A stretch of 64,000 nucleotides of DNA, taken from Lithacetigena sp037446255 [NCBI: Coprothermobacterota bacterium] (GTDB lineage Bacteria > Coprothermobacterota > HKB111). Within the stretch, counting starts at the first letter, position 1. Each line of letters starts with the position of its first letter. The stretch lies in assembly GCA_037446255.1 (NCBI GenBank), contig JBBIIY010000002.1:1-64000 (forward strand). The letters are read 5' to 3'. The translations under genes were made by a program, and so were the position numbers. Below the pieces are notes generated by a model. The model had not been told where the DNA came from, did not search any database, and saw nothing but the letters and a program-made list of their open reading frames with translations. Below are positions 62,134 through 64,000 of this stretch, in pieces.

Positions 62134-63906
62134 ATGTTTAGCCTGGACAACATAAGCATAGATAATTTTTTAAAATTATTTGAAAATATCGTTAAAATTA
62201 AAAAAGAAGCAGGAATTATACCTATACAGGATAATCCTTCAGACCTTTTAACCCGAGCAAAATCATATGGAACAGCTTTCAAAAATGGAAGCTATGGTTG
62301 GAGTTCCAACATATGGCATAGGTCAGCTGCTGGAAGCGTGATAATTGAAGATGAGCAATCATTAACCAACGAGCATAAAAAATTAATGCTTAGAGTCTTA
62401 GAGCATATACTTGCGAGACCTATGATTGCTGTAGATGCCATAGTGGGATCTCCTGGAACTCCGTCAGCCCTACATTGCCGACTCTTTTGCGACCCCCAGT
62501 TCCCTGATATTGCTCATCGTTGGAAAAGCTTGAACTTCCCTGCTCCTCAGGATACTAAACCTGATGCTACCCTGTTTTGTATTCCTCATTACCTGGATAA
62601 CCCCAATATCCCTGGTACAGGAGAAATGCTCAAAGTTTTACGATTTCCCAACCACAACTATACTATTGTAACGGTTAGTTCCTATCAGGGAGAATGTAAA
62701 AAAGGATTTTTGACCCATTGGGTAAATCATGTTTACCAGCAAGGAGGAACTGGAGAACACGCTTCCCTTAAAGAGTTCACTATTAAAAAAATTGATGGTA
62801 CATATAAAAGAATAGTTATGAGTGTTTGGGGTCTTACCGGCAGCGGAAAATCTACCCATGGATTGTATGTATTTGATGAAAACAACATTAATTCTTATAT
62901 TGACAACTATGGAGTTAACCCCCTGGATTTTGTTTCTGACCAGGTGTTGAAAAATGATGATATCGTTGCCGTCTTTAGTGATAGAGTTTATTGTTCAGAA
63001 TCTGGAAGCTGGACAAAAACTGAAGATGTTGATGATAGGCAATCTGGGATTTTTAAAGCTGCTATGTCTTCAGAAGCATTGCACGAAAATACCGAGTGGG
63101 ACAATCAGGGAAATGTTAGTTTTGCTGGTAAAATCCTTCAGTATCATAGTAAACCCAACCAGAACGCGAGAACTGTGTTAAAACTAAGCGATACTGGATA
63201 TTATGACAACATTCCCCACTCTAGCGAACCCCTTAACATGGCTATTTTGATTAGTCCGGGTTACAATTCCGATTATGCCTGGCTTAAAATAAATGATATG
63301 TCATTTGCAGCAAAAGTGTTAGCTGATGGTCGCACTACTGGCCATCCTGCTCAAAGCTTAAAGGGTGTTGGTGAGGAAAAATATGAAAGTCGTTATTGTC
63401 TTCCCTTCACAATGGGTACAAGTAATTCCTCTCATCTGAATAGATTCTATAATTTTCTATTAGAGAGGGTTGATACCAACAATCCGATTGAAGTATATCA
63501 AATAAACACTACCGGTAGAGTTGGAACTAAATTCAATTGGGTGACAATTACCCTCGGAAATGATAATCTGGAAGTTCCTAAAACAGTTTTTGAAGAAATA
63601 CATGGCAAAGTAAAACCTGTTGGCGGTACAGGTCCCAGTATTGAGGAAACTGAGCTTTTCCTGCTTCAAGCTGCAAGAGGCGCTGTCAAATATGAACCAC
63701 ACCCTATCTGGGGTAATAAAGTTTTAGTACCAATAGAAGTTCCAGGCATATCTTTAGAAAGATTAAATGAACTTAATCCATTCAGTTACCATTCGCTGGA
63801 AGTAATGGAAAAAATGTTGAAAGCACAAATTATAATGAGTAAATACTATTTATCTATTCAATGTCCTGGTCTTGACCCTGTTATTGAAACAGCTATGGAT
63901 TTTTAG
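62134..63906 (+). CDS. PEP-carboxykinase-like P-loop protein (DUF4914-like), function uncertain
   Basis: This 590-residue protein carries a kinase-1a-type P-loop W-G-L-T-G-S-G-K-S-T-H-G near residue 232, corresponding to G-L-S-G-T-G-K-T-T of ATP-dependent PEP carboxykinase. Downstream, S-E-A-L-H-E-N-T-E-W and N-V-S-F align with the PCK segment around D-A-L-L-E-N. The PEP- and metal-site residues of true PCK are not obvious, and the N-terminal 200 residues are unlike PCK. It may be a PCK paralogue with another substrate, resembling uncharacterised proteins of about 600 residues in Clostridia and Bacteroides. It is the last gene in the window; the 94 bases after it hold nothing recognisable. 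Confidence 0.7.
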   Translation: MFSLDNISIDNFLKLFENIVKIKKEAGIIPIQDNPSDLLTRAKSYGTAFKNGSYGWSSNIWHRSAAGSVIIEDEQSLTNEHKKLMLRVLEHILARPMIAVDAIVGSPGTPSALHCRLFCDPQFPDIAHRWKSLNFPAPQDTKPDATLFCIPHYLDNPNIPGTGEMLKVLRFPNHNYTIVTVSSYQGECKKGFLTHWVNHVYQQGGTGEHASLKEFTIKKIDGTYKRIVMSVWGLTGSGKSTHGLYVFDENNINSYIDNYGVNPLDFVSDQVLKNDDIVAVFSDRVYCSESGSWTKTEDVDDRQSGIFKAAMSSEALHENTEWDNQGNVSFAGKILQYHSKPNQNARTVLKLSDTGYYDNIPHSSEPLNMAILISPGYNSDYAWLKINDMSFAAKVLADGRTTGHPAQSLKGVGEEKYESRYCLPFTMGTSNSSHLNRFYNFLLERVDTNNPIEVYQINTTGRVGTKFNWVTITLGNDNLEVPKTVFEEIHGKVKPVGGTGPSIEETELFLLQAARGAVKYEPHPIWGNKVLVPIEVPGISLERLNELNPFSYHSLEVMEKMLKAQIIMSKYYLSIQCPGLDPVIETAMDF

Positions 63907-64000
63907 AGAGTAAACCAAGTTTTGATTAGTTATTTCAAAGTGGATCTATTTGTTAGACTATCCTCCTAATAAATTATTTTCTTCAAATTTAAATAAAACG

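Noticed and set aside
1-64000. CRISPR arrays, rRNA and tRNA genes
   Set aside because: No regularly spaced repeats, rRNA-like sequence or cloverleaf-type tRNA were seen in the intergenic gaps by eye; a covariance search was not possible here.

Overview
The window is AT-rich, gene-dense bacterial chromosome with short intergenic gaps and long same-strand gene runs. Every energy system in it points to a strictly anaerobic, hydrogen-metabolising fermenter: a [NiFe] hydrogenase with NAD-linked modules, a second NuoEFG-like module without a hydrogenase, a complete hyp maturation set, and no respiratory or oxygen-dependent enzyme. Lipoproteins, an HtrA protease and Liv-type transport are also present. 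A deep-branching anaerobe such as Atribacterota/JS1, or a clostridial relative, would fit, but this placement is inference with low confidence. I see no rRNA, tRNA, CRISPR array or intact mobile element.

Layout. 1-3150: a VIT-family membrane protein, a MetE-like methyltransferase, tag, a transposase N-terminal remnant and a truncated QueG-like fragment. 3194-14155 (+): a catabolic-looking cassette with two KAS III-like proteins that lack the usual His and Asn, an alpha/beta hydrolase, an SDR, a tandem (double) TetR regulator, a CoA-transferase and a complete branched-chain-type ABC importer whose binding protein carries an extra stalk domain. 30467-14175 (-): one long hydrogenase operon behind a near-consensus promoter, containing HoxE-like subunit, HATPase, a cysteine-less thioredoxin-fold subunit, a NuoF-GltD fusion, hoxE, hoxF, NuoG-like hoxU, hoxY, hoxH, a maturation protease with no standard start codon, and hypABFCDE.

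33261-30534 (-): speD, speE, a metallo-hydrolase and a nucleotidyltransferase. 35749-33520 (-): a lipoprotein and HtrA. 37673-36216 (-): a small redox operon whose first gene is a thioredoxin-like lipoprotein with an in-frame TGA exactly at the first Cys of the CxxC motif and a SECIS-like hairpin just downstream. This is a probable selenoprotein, followed by an overlapping small CxxC membrane protein and a NapH-like polyferredoxin. 39829/39856: dcd and nth diverge from one palindromic -10 region. 40619-45075 (+): NuoE, NuoF(HydB) and a NuoG-GltD fusion, with no H-cluster or NiFe subunit. The rest is mostly housekeeping: ktrBA, pyrG, argS, grpE-dnaK-dnaJ, tyrS-gmk-rpoZ, and a PEP-carboxykinase-like P-loop protein.

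The two redox clusters share one theme. NuoF/NuoG electron-transfer chassis are fused to GltD/NfnB-type FAD-NAD(P)H modules, which suggests machinery linking NADH, NADPH, ferredoxin and (in the first cluster) H2. Together with the putative seleno-redox operon and the KAS III cassette, these are the parts most worth following up.
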